A DNA stretch of 64,000 nt from Isoetes taiwanensis (lineage: Eukaryota > Streptophyta > Lycopodiopsida > Isoetales > Isoetaceae). A model generated the notes under the pieces. The model had not been told where the DNA came from. It saw only the letters and a list, made by a program, of their open reading frames with translations, and searched no databases. This document shows, in pieces, positions 45,880 through 55,902 of this stretch (position 1 is the stretch's first letter; each line of letters begins with the position of its first letter). The DNA lies in NCBI GenBank assembly GCA_021234155.1, contig JAJEKV010000104.1, positions 3,461,985-3,525,984 of the forward strand, read 5' to 3'. Made by a program: the position numbers and the translations under genes.

Positions 45880-47380
45880 GACATTGGCCAGAAACAACAC
45901 TGAAACACCACTCATATGTCCAGAAACACCATGCTGATGGCCAGAAACACCACCTCCTTGGCCAAAAACACCATGCTTATGGCCAGAAACACCAATACCT
46001 GGCCATAAACACCACCTCCTTAGCTAGAAACACAACTCACTTGGCCAGAAACACCATGCCTCTGGCCAGAAACACCAAGCTTATGGCCAGAAACACCACC
46101 TCCATGCTTCTGCTAGAAATACCACTCACCGGCCCAAACACCATGCTCTTGGCCGAAACACCATGCCTCCACCATGGCCGCCGAAACACCATGCTTATGG
46201 CCGAAACACCACTCACTTGGCCTCGGCGAGTAACACCACTCACTTGGCCGAAACCCCCGGCCAAAACACCATGCTTATGGCCGTGGCCAAAACACCATGC
46301 CTCGGGCCGAAACACCATGCTTATGGCCGGAAACACCATGCCTCGGCCGAAACACCATGCCTCCGGCCGGACACACACCATGTCCTTGGCTAGAAACACC
46401 TTGGCTAGAAACACCAGTATGAGTTGCACTATTAAGATTTCTACTCAACAATGAGTTGCACTCCAATGTTGAAAGTTGCAATTCAATATTTTAGATATTG
46501 TATTCCAATTAGAGGTCTCAATGTTTTAGATATTGTATTCCAATTAGATGTTGCAAATTTGTATTCACAATACTTATCTACACCATGTCTATGGAATGCT
46601 CATGTAGCATTTGTATCCTATGCCCACAAAGACCAAGCCCATGACCAATAACAACCATGGCCAGAAACACCATGCTTATGGCCATAAACACCATGCCTCT
46701 GGCAAGAAACACCATGCTTATGGCCAGAAACACCATGCCTATGGCCAGAAACACCATGCTTATGGCACTCACACCATGCCTTCAATGTTTTAGATACCAT
46801 TCTTTAGAGGTCTCAAACACCATGCCTATTGTAAAAACACCATGCTTATGGCCGCAACCATTTGTATTTCAATACACCACCGCAATGTGGCGGAAACACC
46901 ATGCCTATGGCCGAAAACACCATGCTTATGGCCGAAACACCATGCCTCTTGCCGTAAATCACCATGCTTTATGGCTAGAAACACCATGCTTGTGGCCGTA
47001 AACACCATGCCTCCGGCCGAAAAACACCATGCTTATGGCCCCGCCGGAAACACCATGCTTATGGCCGGAAACACCATGCATCAAAAGTTGCACCATTAAC
47101 TTGGCCGAAATTCAATGTTTTAATATTGTATTCGGCCGTAGATCAAATGTTTTAGATATTGTATTCCAATTAGAAACACCATGGTATGGCAATAAACACC
47201 TAACCATGTCTATGGGATGTTAACACCATGGATCCTATGCCCACAAAGACCAAGCCCATGACCAAGACGTTTATGGCCGAAACACCATACCATGGCTCGG
47301 CGAAAACACCACTATCTTGGCGGTAAACACCATGATATCCGCCCAAAATAGCGGGTGTTTAAAACCATATACTTTGGTGT
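45880..47380 (-). repeat. Minisatellite array, right arm of MULE (inverted)
   Basis: Reverse complement units TGGCCAGAAACACCATGCxxA run from 45888 to about 46410 and resume at 46655-47060. Between them are AT-rich blocks with TTTTAGATATTGTATTCCAA and GAGTTGCA, as in the left arm (39895-40080, inverted). From about 46125 on many units read GGCCGAAACACC instead of GGCCAGAAACACC. Confidence 0.9.
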
Positions 47381-47690
47381 TTAACACGGTCAAAGAGACA
47401 CCATCCAAAACAATTGCAACCATGGCGTTGTACATATTCTAAACGAGGTGCACCACGGACTACCACGTTTATGGCCGAAACACCATGATCTGTAAGATCC
47501 TATGGCCCGGTAACACCAAGGTATGTTGGAGCCTCGGCGGACACCTCTCAAGGATTTGATTATGCTCAAAACATGATTGGGGAACACCTATGATTTTAAG
47601 ATCTCCCAATGGCTCGTTTGCCTAAGGTTTTGATGGTATATCGGTCTAGCCTCTATACACCGGTTTCATTTAAGCTTTTAGAATATGAAA
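47381..47690. other. Degraded edge of the MULE right arm
   Basis: Words such as GGCCGAAACACCA (47470) and CGGTAACACCA persist up to about 47590 among unrelated sequence. The outer end of the transposon is somewhere here. Confidence 0.4.
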
Positions 47691-47692
47691 TA

Positions 47693-47768
47693 CGGGGATT
47701 CGAACCTCTACTAAAATAACTCAATGTCCTAATAAGACTACTTTAACCAATCTAACTAGTGAGCTAAT
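47693..47768 (-). repeat. tRNA-like SINE head
   Basis: Minus strand: box A-like TAGTTAGATTGG (47758-47747) and a perfect box B GGTTCGAATCC (47706-47696), with 40 bp between them. The flanks do not pair into an acceptor stem and no recognisable anticodon arm is seen, so this is a tRNA-derived SINE head or tRNA relic rather than a tRNA gene. Confidence 0.55.
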
Positions 47769-48192
47769 GTGACTATTTTTTATCTTAAATCTATGTTTTT
47801 TTTTATAATAACCCATTGAATTGTTTTAGGGATATGGTCTATGGTTTCAAGAATTATATCTATATCAAATCCCCCTGGAACCCCCTGTTATTTTGCTACA
47901 TATTCAATGGAATAACTACAAAATCTGCAACCATAATCCAGCCATTCAAGAGTTTAAGAGCCAACCATATTCAAGAGTTTAAAAGCCAACAACATATTTC
48001 AGAACTAATCTTAAATTGTCTTGGGTGGCTTTTTTGCCTGCACCACGGCTTCATGTAGCCTGCCCAGCATGCTGCTGAATATGTCTCTGCAGTTTGCTAC
48101 ATCAATCTTGTCAAACCAGTCCGGAGTCACCTGCATTTCAGCTATGTTAGCATAATTGCACATTAGTATGTTCACACAACCAATACCCTTAC

Positions 48193-48376
48193 CTCGGCAG
48201 GCAGCAGCTGCAAATCCTTAAGAATGAAATCTCGGATAAAGCACCTTGCATACAGTAATGTGTACACCCCACAGTCTGAACCATTTTGCTACTGTGGACC
48301 ATGCATTTCTATTGCTTGAATGTCAACCATTTTTGGTGCAGGGCTGTCCCAAACAGCATGCACTTCCTTCAACAGC
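48193..48376 (-). pseudogene. Catalytic-Cys exon of the Ulp1 pseudogene
   Basis: Acceptor GGCTGCAG at 48377 and donor GAG|GTAAGG at 48192. It encodes LLKEVHAVWDSPAPKM, a stop (TAG) and then QNGSDCGVYTLLYARCF and RDFILKDLQLLPAE. The next exon (48130-48011) begins VTPDWFDKIDVANCRDIF and ends KKPPKTI. Apart from the single TAG the exon is well preserved. Confidence 0.75.
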
Positions 48377-49005
48377 CTGCAGCCATACCATGCTAGTGAG
48401 AGATGATTTTAAAAAAAAGCAACAGATAGTATTGCATGCAAACAACTTACTCCACTATTTCACGGGCAATATCAGCAGAATGGTATCTCATCATAGAATC
48501 AAAGTGCAGCAGGGCAGGGTGTAGTACTCCAAGTGACTTACATATTTCCCAATCAGCACAATAGAGGTAAAGGATGGTGGCTGCACTTAAACGAGGTGAG
48601 AGAGACAGAACTGTAGAGCAGTGATACATGGACAAGTATTTTAAACGGAAATGAATGTCATGATGCCAGAACAGGTTTACCTTCTTACCACGGGCAACCA
48701 GTAGAAGAGAGATGGTTCTCGAGGTCTAGGAGGAATAATCTTCCTCCAAATGGACTCTCTCCTATTCATGTAGAGGTCTACCAGTCCAGGATGAAAAAAC
48801 ACATGACTTCGTCTCTGGTGGATCGGTATGGTATGAGAGACTACCCTGCACAGAAATTTTGAATTAAAAAAAGATGCATAATCAGAGTCTATAAAAGGGA
48901 AGACACTTACATCAAGTAGGCACCCACGCATTGCTCGTTCAGCCAAGATAAGCCAACCTTTTCAGGATTATCAGAACCAGGATGCTCAAAGGACACGACT
49001 TCTGA

Positions 49006-49023
49006 TTGACGTATCACAAATTC
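49006..49023. repeat. Target-site duplication of full-length LINE, left copy
   Basis: TTGACGTATCACAAATTC, 18 bp, identical to 55885-55902. The poly(A) tail (as T-run) begins right after it. Confidence 0.95.
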
Positions 49024-49205
49024 TTTTTTTTTTAATTGAAGGCTTATAAGTATATTTATAGAAGTATAATTACAAAACTACTTTTTACAGGGAAGTATAA
49101 CCCATATATTTTTTGGCTTAAGAAAATCAGAGAAAAGAGCCCGGGACCAAAACATGAGTTCACAACACCTTATAGGAAACTGTCCAGAGGTGAGATAATA
49201 TGAAA

Positions 49206-49574
49206 CTAGAAATGAGATTTAAGGTTCAAATTTCCTGTTTTACGGCCTCTGCCCCTAACCATCGTTGAGAGAGTACAGAAGATGCAGATGCAGGATTCCG
49301 CCATCGTCATGTTAAAACGCCCCTTGCTACCTTTGGCCTCACAGATCATGCCTCTGCGAGCATCATAGTTTTGATCGCAGCAACAACCACAGAAGCAAGG
49401 CATATCATGCTCTTCCGGGTTCGGGGGCCCGAAAACTTTCACCCATTCATTGTTCCCTTGCTCGTCCATTCTTTTCCATTTGAGCTTGCGCAGCAACATG
49501 AATATGATCCCTGCAGAACACCAAAACTTAATAAGGATCATTATATGAAGAGTTAACCTGCAGCAATTATCCAT
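49206..49574 (-). other. Cysteine-rich small frame in LINE 3' region
   Basis: 122 open codons on the minus strand with HDMPCFCGCCCDQNYDARRG and SCICIFCTLSTMVRGRGRK. It begins inside the end of ORF2 and follows an acceptor-like GTTCTGCAG near 49515. It could be chance, a remnant of sequence carried by the LINE, or a spliced end of ORF2. No family recognised. Confidence 0.3.
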
Positions 49575-50755
49575 CTAATGTCGTATTCAATCTGTTTATA
49601 ACAGCTTCCGGGTGAATGATGTCATCATTGAAGATGAATTCATTCCTTCCTTTCCATATTCTCCACAGGATGATATAAACCCTCCAGTCCGTAGGTTGAT
49701 TGGGCATAAAGAAATCTGTAGAACTTAGGGAAATGAGGTCAGTGCCAATAATATTCGAAGCAAGCTCCAGAACCCATTCTGACCACAGACAAGTCCTAAA
49801 TAGATGGTCCTCATCTTCCTTGTGAGACGAACATCTAGGACAAACATCCAAGTCTGTCATCTGTATCCTGTATCTTTTGCTATTCGTAGCTAGGGCCTTG
49901 TGCCACAACTGCCACATGAAGGACTTAATATTGGGAGGGATAGAGCTGGACCACATAAAATTAAGATTCTTAGAGCACCTTTCCTTCCCAATTTGCCATT
50001 TGTTGTGCATGGTCATGGACTGATCCTTCATCAGAAATCTGTATGCATTTTTAACTTTGAATTCAGCCTTCCCCTTGTGGTGTCAGTTATTAGCCTCATC
50101 TGTCCAAATACCTTGAGTAAGCACAGAGCAGATATTGTTGTACAACGTTTCAGAGTCTTCTTCTCTTGAGAGCACCGAGTCCCTGTAGGGGATAATTCCT
50201 TGATCATTGAACATGTCTCTGATCATACATATGCCTTTGGAAATCCAAGTCCTGGCCTGTTCAGGGAAATGGCAAGCAAGACATAAAGAAGAATTGTTAG
50301 TTAGAAGAGCAGGATTCCAAAAAATAGATTGATTCATAGACAGCCCTTCTTTCCACATATACATCCCTTTTACATGATTCCAGGCCTTGATCCATTTCTT
50401 AAGCAAGCCGGGGGTGGAATTGGGAACCGAAAAGGGGAAATAGATAGAATGGGGTAAGATTAATTCTGAGTTTCCTCCACCCATAAGAGGTGCATTTACC
50501 CAAATAATGCCTGATTATAGTAGAAACTGGGTGGTTAATTTGGTTGTAGGCTACCTTGTAAAAATATTTAGCTGCAAGAGCTATGCCCTGCTTTTCGAGA
50601 TTGATCACACCTAGCCCCCCATTTTTCTTGGTGTTGCAGCATTCCTTCATGGCAACAGGGATCCAGCATTTCTTGTTTTGGCCAGAGGAGATAAATCTGC
50701 CTATAATACTTTGAAGCTTGGAAGAGACTTTTTTAGGTGCTAAGATAACAGAGGA
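49567..50755 (-). pseudogene. LINE ORF2 C-terminal part (linker and zf-RVT), broken
   Basis: Frames 50650-50399 (CNTKKNGGLGVINLEKQGIA, the 'GG.G..n' block), 50484-50083 and 50031-49567. The last carries NIKSFMWQLWHKALATNSKR, then the zinc motif CPRCSSHKEDEDHLFRTCLW (C-x2-C...H-x3-C) and WRIWKGRNEFIF. Stops at 50756 and near 50080, and shifts near 50450, break the chain. RNase H is not seen. Confidence 0.8.
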
Positions 50756-53200
50756 CTAGTAAACATGAGATGAGGAGATCACGAAATTAGCTATAATAGC
50801 TCTGCCCTGCTTGGAGATATACTTAGAATTAAGACTATCCACTTTCCTCTGAAACTTCTCAACTATATCATTCCAGATATCTGAGGGACTACCTTTCATG
50901 ACCATAGGAATACCCAAGATTTTAGATGAATTGGTAGGTAGAATATACTTACAACCCATAAGAGCAGCCGTTTGCTCCCCTTTTACCTGATCCTTGGCTA
51001 CAATTTTCGACTTCATAGGATTTATCTTGCAGCCTGAGGCTTCCCCAAACTCCTCCAGGATTGCTTGAGTGTTGATTAGAGATCTATTGTCCATAGATAC
51101 CAGCAAGAACGTGTCGTCTGCAAAATGCCCATTCAAAATCTGATCCAATTGCCCACTGCCTGGCAAGGTTAGCCCTTGAATCAGGTTAGTTGTCTTGGCT
51201 TCCTCCAACTTACTATGGAGGCTTTCCATGATAATAAGAAAAAGAAAGGGGGCCAGAGGGCACCCTTGCTTTACCCCCCTTTCAAGGGGAAGGAATGGGC
51301 CACACTCCCCATTAATCAAGACCGAGGACCTGGAATTAGACAGAATAGCTTTGAAGAGGAGGATTACCTCGTTTGAGAAGCCTAAGGCATAGCAATATTT
51401 AAAAAGAAAATTCCAGCTTACCGAGTCGAATGCCTTGGTAATATCCAATTTGATGAGGGCAACATCCTGGTTAGATTCTTTGGCCCAATGAAGACCCAAT
51501 ATAGCTGTGACTACATTATCCAAAATAAATCTGTCCTTCAGGTATGCTGCTTGGGAGGTACTAATTATTCTTTCCAGGATTATCTTCAGTCTCCTGGCTA
51601 TTGTACCTGATATCAGCTTGTAAATCACATTTGTCAAAGAGATAGGCCTGTAGTCCGAAAAGGTGGCAGGTACATCTATTTTAGGAATGAGGGTGATAAG
51701 ACTGGTGTTTATTCTTGCATCCAGGCATTTAGAAACCCTGAATTCATTGGCCAGGCACGTAATATCCTCCCCAATCAAAGGCCAAACCTTGATAAAAAAT
51801 TCCACAGGAAGCCCATCAGGCCCCGGGCTTTTGCCTTTTTCCATTTCCTTTGCAAAAGAGTAGAGTTCTTCGCTGGAGAAAGGTTTCTTGATACTCAAAT
51901 TCTCCTCCTGGGTTACCTTCCTTTGCAAATTAATGAATCCCTCCATAACTCCAGGCTGACAATCTTTGTTGGTTCCCATGATACTTTTGAAATGATCCTT
52001 GGCTGCACTTTTAATCTGATTCTCATCAGTGATGTCCTCCTCACCAGCCCTAATTTCGAAAATGTGGTTTCTTTTCACTCTGCCCTTGGCTTTGGCAAGG
52101 AAAAATTTGGAGCTACCTCTTTCATCTTCCTTAATTTCCCTAACCTTTGCCTTAAGTCTCCAACCCTCTGCAATCCTAATCTCTTCCTTCTCTATTTCTG
52201 CATGAATTTCTTCCTTGTCGTCTTCCGAGGCATTTATAAGACTCTCTCTCAGGTTCTGAAGATGGAGGGTTTTCTCTAAGTGCATCGCCTTACCCCAGAC
52301 CTTAAGCCAATTTTTAGTAGCCTTAGCCACCTTAACCCACCAGTACATCCAGCCAGTACTCCCCAAGGGTCTTGGATACTTAGCCAGGATCTGCTGAAAT
52401 CTGGTACTGAACTCCTCGTGATCCAAAAGACTAGTGTTGAGTTTAAAATATGTCTTCCTTCTTTTAATGGAGTCCTTAGCTGTGATCCTGAGCTGCTGGG
52501 GAAAGTGGTCAGACAGGGTATAGCCCTCTAGATTGTTCACCCTATTACTGTGATTCCATAAGTTCTCTGAAAGATAAAATCTGTCATGTAAACATAGAGT
52601 TGGATCCACCCTTTTATCCGTCCAGCTGTAGGAATCTGCCTTGGTTCTAGCAAGAGTGAGATTATTTCCCTCAATCAGGTTTGACCAAGCCTCTTTTTCC
52701 TTCTTACCTAAAGGCCTGTAATTCTTATTTTTCATAAAACTATTAGTAACCATATTAATATCACCACCTAAAATACATTCATCAAACTCCAAATTGTCTA
52801 AGCTATTCTTAATCCTGTTCCAGATTTCCACTCTATCCCCTGGATCGTTATATGCATAAATGTTAACCAAGGCTACTCTAATTTTAAATAAAGTACATAA
52901 AAGAATCTGCCATCTACCATTTCTCCCATTGATCATATAAGTATTGGAAAGATTCAAATAATTATTCCAAGCAATAGCAATCCCGGCTGAGGAGTCATTG
53001 GCTGGAATTGACCATAAACTGAAATTAGGAGGAAGAGTTCTACTGATAATATCTCTATGGTTGAGGTCATGAATCTTATGCTCCTGTATGAACAAAATAT
53101 CCGGTTTGAGGGAATGAAGACATACCTTAAGCCTTTCCCTTTTGATGATGCTATTCAACCCCTGGAGATTCCAGGTAATACAACTTATGTCCCTATCCAT
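50756..53200 (-). CDS. LINE ORF2: endonuclease and reverse transcriptase
   Basis: 814 open codons. The apurinic-type endonuclease starts ISCITWNLQGLN, then FIQEHKIHD (catalytic Glu), ILGGDINMVTN (GD-N motif) and YTLSDHFPQ (SDH motif). Reverse transcriptase motifs follow: GKSPGPDGLPVEFF, YRPISLTNVIYKLI, LIKLDITKAFDSVSW (motif A, Asp), VKQGCPLAPFLF (motif B) and GHFADDTFLLVS (FADD active site). The protein would nick target DNA and copy LINE RNA into the nick. It starts with ATG at 53200-53198, which overlaps the stop of ORF1 in the sequence TAATG. It ends at a stop (50756) before the zf-RVT part, so the copy is probably inactive or barely active. Confidence 0.92.
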   Translation of the reverse strand: MDRDISCITWNLQGLNSIIKRERLKVCLHSLKPDILFIQEHKIHDLNHRDIISRTLPPNFSLWSIPANDSSAGIAIAWNNYLNLSNTYMINGRNGRWQILLCTLFKIRVALVNIYAYNDPGDRVEIWNRIKNSLDNLEFDECILGGDINMVTNSFMKNKNYRPLGKKEKEAWSNLIEGNNLTLARTKADSYSWTDKRVDPTLCLHDRFYLSENLWNHSNRVNNLEGYTLSDHFPQQLRITAKDSIKRRKTYFKLNTSLLDHEEFSTRFQQILAKYPRPLGSTGWMYWWVKVAKATKNWLKVWGKAMHLEKTLHLQNLRESLINASEDDKEEIHAEIEKEEIRIAEGWRLKAKVREIKEDERGSSKFFLAKAKGRVKRNHIFEIRAGEEDITDENQIKSAAKDHFKSIMGTNKDCQPGVMEGFINLQRKVTQEENLSIKKPFSSEELYSFAKEMEKGKSPGPDGLPVEFFIKVWPLIGEDITCLANEFRVSKCLDARINTSLITLIPKIDVPATFSDYRPISLTNVIYKLISGTIARRLKIILERIISTSQAAYLKDRFILDNVVTAILGLHWAKESNQDVALIKLDITKAFDSVSWNFLFKYCYALGFSNEVILLFKAILSNSRSSVLINGECGPFLPLERGVKQGCPLAPFLFLIIMESLHSKLEEAKTTNLIQGLTLPGSGQLDQILNGHFADDTFLLVSMDNRSLINTQAILEEFGEASGCKINPMKSKIVAKDQVKGEQTAALMGCKYILPTNSSKILGIPMVMKGSPSDIWNDIVEKFQRKVDSLNSKYISKQGRAIIANFVISSSHVY

Positions 53201-55143
53201 TAGATTTTGTACTTACCTACAGCCTCTCGGGCTTGTATGGATTGTTTCCTGGGGCTTGCTCGGCTGGGTCCCATATAAAACTTTTTCTTACCCCTGCCCC
53301 TTCTTTTGTCAACCAGCTTCCAGCAATTGTCCTCTAGATCCGTGACTTCTTCAACTGTATGCTGTACCTCTTCCTCTTCCTTATTACAAACAGGATTAGG
53401 GTCTTCTTGCAAGGTGAACACCAGGTTCCCTGTATCAATCTTCACCGACAAATTAGCATTTTTAAACAAAAAGACCATATTATTATTGAGCTCGATCTTA
53501 GGAAGCTCCTGATTGTACCCATGGTCCTTAATTCTGGAGAGAGTAAATTGATTCATATTATGGTTCTGATCAACAATCTTAGGCTCAGATTCCTGCACAT
53601 CCTGCCTGTCCTCACTAATTCTTGCTTTAGGAACCCAGACTTGTTTGGTGTTCTTGTGAAAAATATTCTCCTTAGCTGTAGTGGTTAGGACCGGCCATTT
53701 AGAATAAGATATCATGATATCCAAATACTCATTCTCCTTGACTCTTGTTTTTATACTCTTGCTCCAGTCAGAGTTAATTCTTTTGGAAACACAAACTGAC
53801 GGATAGTTGGTTTGAGGGATATTGATCTCAATCACATCCCCCAGGGATTCGGAGAGAGCCAGCAGATGAGATTTGGTCCAAAAAATAGGGGGCAGATTAG
53901 AAAAGGATATCCAAGTGGTCGTCCTGATATCCTTATCCATTCCCCGGATGAAGCCGGAGTTCCATCTCATCAAATAGAACGGGGCATTGGCTATCATATC
54001 TAGCTTCCTTCTAAGAATATAGCCAACACACACTTCATCCCTGCAAACAATTTGGAAGGTTTTATTGTCAAGCTTAAGGATCGAGAGGATAGGGATATGT
54101 TGAGATTTAGTAATCCAAGTCTTGACTTCTTCCTGAGAAGGGCACTTCCGCGGGAAATGAACTAAAATAGCTTTCTTGGAAAAGATGTCAGCAGCAGAAG
54201 TGTCTGGTACGCCAAATAAATCAATGAAGCCCTTTCCGGAATCCTGACTGACAGTGTTAGTTGAAACAGAAGGAACATCTTTCATTAAAATATTTTTATA
54301 GGAGGGGGGAGAATCCAGACCTTTAACCTTGTCGTTCTTGCCCACAACTGGGATGGAATTTGTGATCTTGTTTTCACCCACCTTCATTTTAGTGATGTTC
54401 AAAGCTGCTAATTTGACCTCCTCACAATTTTCACAATCACAAGAACTCACCTCCGCCGGGTTAAAGAACCCATTGGAGTCCTTGATCTTGCAGGCTTTGG
54501 CTATTTTTTTCCTTCTGAGCTGGTAGACATCCAGGGATGTTGAAACTCCTTCAAGGGGCTGATCCAAGGTAAGCCCTTGTCTGAAAGTTTTCTTGTGCCT
54601 CTCGATAACATTATCCTCTGCCTCCTCCCATCTCTTGATTAACCTGATACTAGCATTAGAGCTTTCCCTCAATCCGTCCCATTTGATTATCAGGTTTTTC
54701 ACTTTAGCCAGCATTTCGTCCATGAAGGATCTGAAGATGCTATTTTTCAAACTGCAGCAATCTGTTTCAGTGTGGCCCTGTTTCACAGTGATAAGCTTGT
54801 ATAGAGTATTGTCCATTTCCTGAACATAACCAAAGGTATTCCAGACCCAATCTCTGTCATTCGCCCTGCTTTCCATATAGTCCTTGTCTATGCCCCTCAG
54901 CCTTTCTTTGCATGCCAAGATCCCGACCTCTTCATGAACCCCCATGCAGAATGCAGCTGCTTTCTGCTGGTCCCGGATAATCTCTAAGCCGATATAGATT
55001 TCCTTCAAAATGCTCCATGCTTTATCTCGTCTGTCGTCCAACCAAAAGATTTGGTTCCATTCATCATCCTCCTTACTGAACTGATTTTTGGATGTGCTTG
55101 CCTTGGTTCTCATCTTGAGCAAAGGCCAACCAGAAGGGAGCAA
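53200..55143 (-). CDS. LINE ORF1: RNA-binding protein (DUF4283-like)
   Basis: 647 codons, intact. A long charged N-terminal half (with SCDCENCEEVKLAALNIT) is followed by the DUF4283-like segment of plant L1 ORF1: KAILVHFPRKCPSQEEVKTW, SILKLDNKTFQIVCRDEVCV, LMRWNSGFIRGMDKDIRTTT, WISFSNLPPIFWTKSHLLAL and IGDVIEINIPQ-like GDVIEINIPQTNYPSVCV. Such ORF1 proteins coat LINE RNA. A CCHC knuckle, often present after this domain, is not evident. The C-terminus is basic (KRRGRGKKKF). The start codon was taken as the first ATG of the frame (55143). Good intactness argues for recent activity. Confidence 0.85.
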   Translation of the reverse strand: MLPSGWPLLKMRTKASTSKNQFSKEDDEWNQIFWLDDRRDKAWSILKEIYIGLEIIRDQQKAAAFCMGVHEEVGILACKERLRGIDKDYMESRANDRDWVWNTFGYVQEMDNTLYKLITVKQGHTETDCCSLKNSIFRSFMDEMLAKVKNLIIKWDGLRESSNASIRLIKRWEEAEDNVIERHKKTFRQGLTLDQPLEGVSTSLDVYQLRRKKIAKACKIKDSNGFFNPAEVSSCDCENCEEVKLAALNITKMKVGENKITNSIPVVGKNDKVKGLDSPPSYKNILMKDVPSVSTNTVSQDSGKGFIDLFGVPDTSAADIFSKKAILVHFPRKCPSQEEVKTWITKSQHIPILSILKLDNKTFQIVCRDEVCVGYILRRKLDMIANAPFYLMRWNSGFIRGMDKDIRTTTWISFSNLPPIFWTKSHLLALSESLGDVIEINIPQTNYPSVCVSKRINSDWSKSIKTRVKENEYLDIMISYSKWPVLTTTAKENIFHKNTKQVWVPKARISEDRQDVQESEPKIVDQNHNMNQFTLSRIKDHGYNQELPKIELNNNMVFLFKNANLSVKIDTGNLVFTLQEDPNPVCNKEEEEVQHTVEEVTDLEDNCWKLVDKRRGRGKKKFYMGPSRASPRKQSIQAREAVGKYKI

Positions 55144-55884
55144 TCAGAACTGCGACCCAAAATTGCAGAGGACCTAAAGAAGCTGCCGTTACCCAATTCA
55201 GAAGGCTGCCCCTTCGATTCTCCTTACGCCTCAGGAAATAACTGCCAATGATAGTCTTCCCCTTCCCCCGAGAAGAACAACCAGAGAATGACTGGAGATC
55301 TGACACCCGTACCCTCGAGAATCCCAGAGATACAAAATCTAAAAGATCCTACCTGACCCTGACCCTAGAAAAAAAAAAAGACCCTACCTGACCAAAAGAC
55401 CACTAGGCTAATTTGCTACTAGGAACCTCCACACCACTACATCTAAGTCCCTAAGGTGCTGGGAGGGATGCAGATCGAAGAAGGCTGCCCAATAATATAT
55501 CGGCTCGACTCCAAATTCCAAAGGTGCACTCATCATGAATAGGTTGCGTTCAAATCTGTTGCCAAGATAGGGCCTGGAATTGTGAGCAGCCACTCCCAAT
55601 GATCCAGATCTGTCGAAGCATAAGATGCATAAGAAGAAGGAGTTGAACCCCAATCCGCAAAAACCAACCCTGGATCTAGACTCAATTGCCCATCTAATCA
55701 AATTCTCTATAATTCCTAAGGAATCTTGGTTTTCCTCCAGGATGTTAGTGATCCCCAACCCCTGGAGAACAGCTTCATACAAAGCCTCATCCATCGGGGT
55801 AGGGGAGAACACCCGGAAGCAAGGCGCCCTCCTGAAGGTGCTCAACATTCATTTTCCCCCCTTCGCCCATCTCCCCTCAACGTG
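55144..55884 (-). other. 5' region of the LINE
   Basis: Between the right target duplication and ORF1. Two frames (55848-55408 and 55306-55073) show no motif I recognise. It may hold the internal promoter of the LINE. An A-run lies at 55368-55379. Confidence 0.5.
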
Positions 55885-55902
55885 TTGACGTATCACAAAT
55901 TC
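55885..55902. repeat. Target-site duplication of full-length LINE, right copy
   Basis: TTGACGTATCACAAATTC, identical to 49006-49023. Confidence 0.95.

Larger units (their letters stand above)
39690..47380 (+). mobile_element. MULE-type DNA transposon with minisatellite inverted repeats, decayed
   Basis: A Mutator-like transposase gene (about 42960-45600) and an upstream exon-like frame (41191-42030) lie between two long terminal regions. The left one (39690-40960) is built of TGGTGTTTCTGGCCA units and AT-rich TTGCAACT blocks. The right one (about 45880-47380) carries the reverse complement (TGGCCAGAAACACCA). The inverted arrangement around a transposase marks these as its terminal inverted repeats. 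The left boundary lies beyond the family B insertion, probably before 34397. Outer ends and target duplication were not identified. Confidence 0.75.
49024..55884 (-). mobile_element. Full-length plant L1-type LINE
   Basis: 6.86 kb on the minus strand: 5' region (55884-55144), ORF1 (55143-53200), ORF2 (53200 leftwards), 3' region and a tail seen as T-run 49024-49033. Perfect 18-bp target duplications at both ends (49006-49023, 55885-55902) fix the limits. ORF1 is open and the endonuclease plus reverse transcriptase part of ORF2 is open over 814 codons; only the C-terminal part is interrupted. It is therefore relatively recent. It inserted into an exon of a Ulp1-type protease gene. Confidence 0.95.

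Noticed and set aside
45900-47100. CRISPR-like regular repeats
   Set aside because: Units of 21 bp are contiguous with no unique spacers, and the genome is plant nuclear. It is a minisatellite.
47693-47768. Functional tRNA gene
   Set aside because: Box B is perfect, but no acceptor stem pairing and no clear anticodon arm can be drawn.
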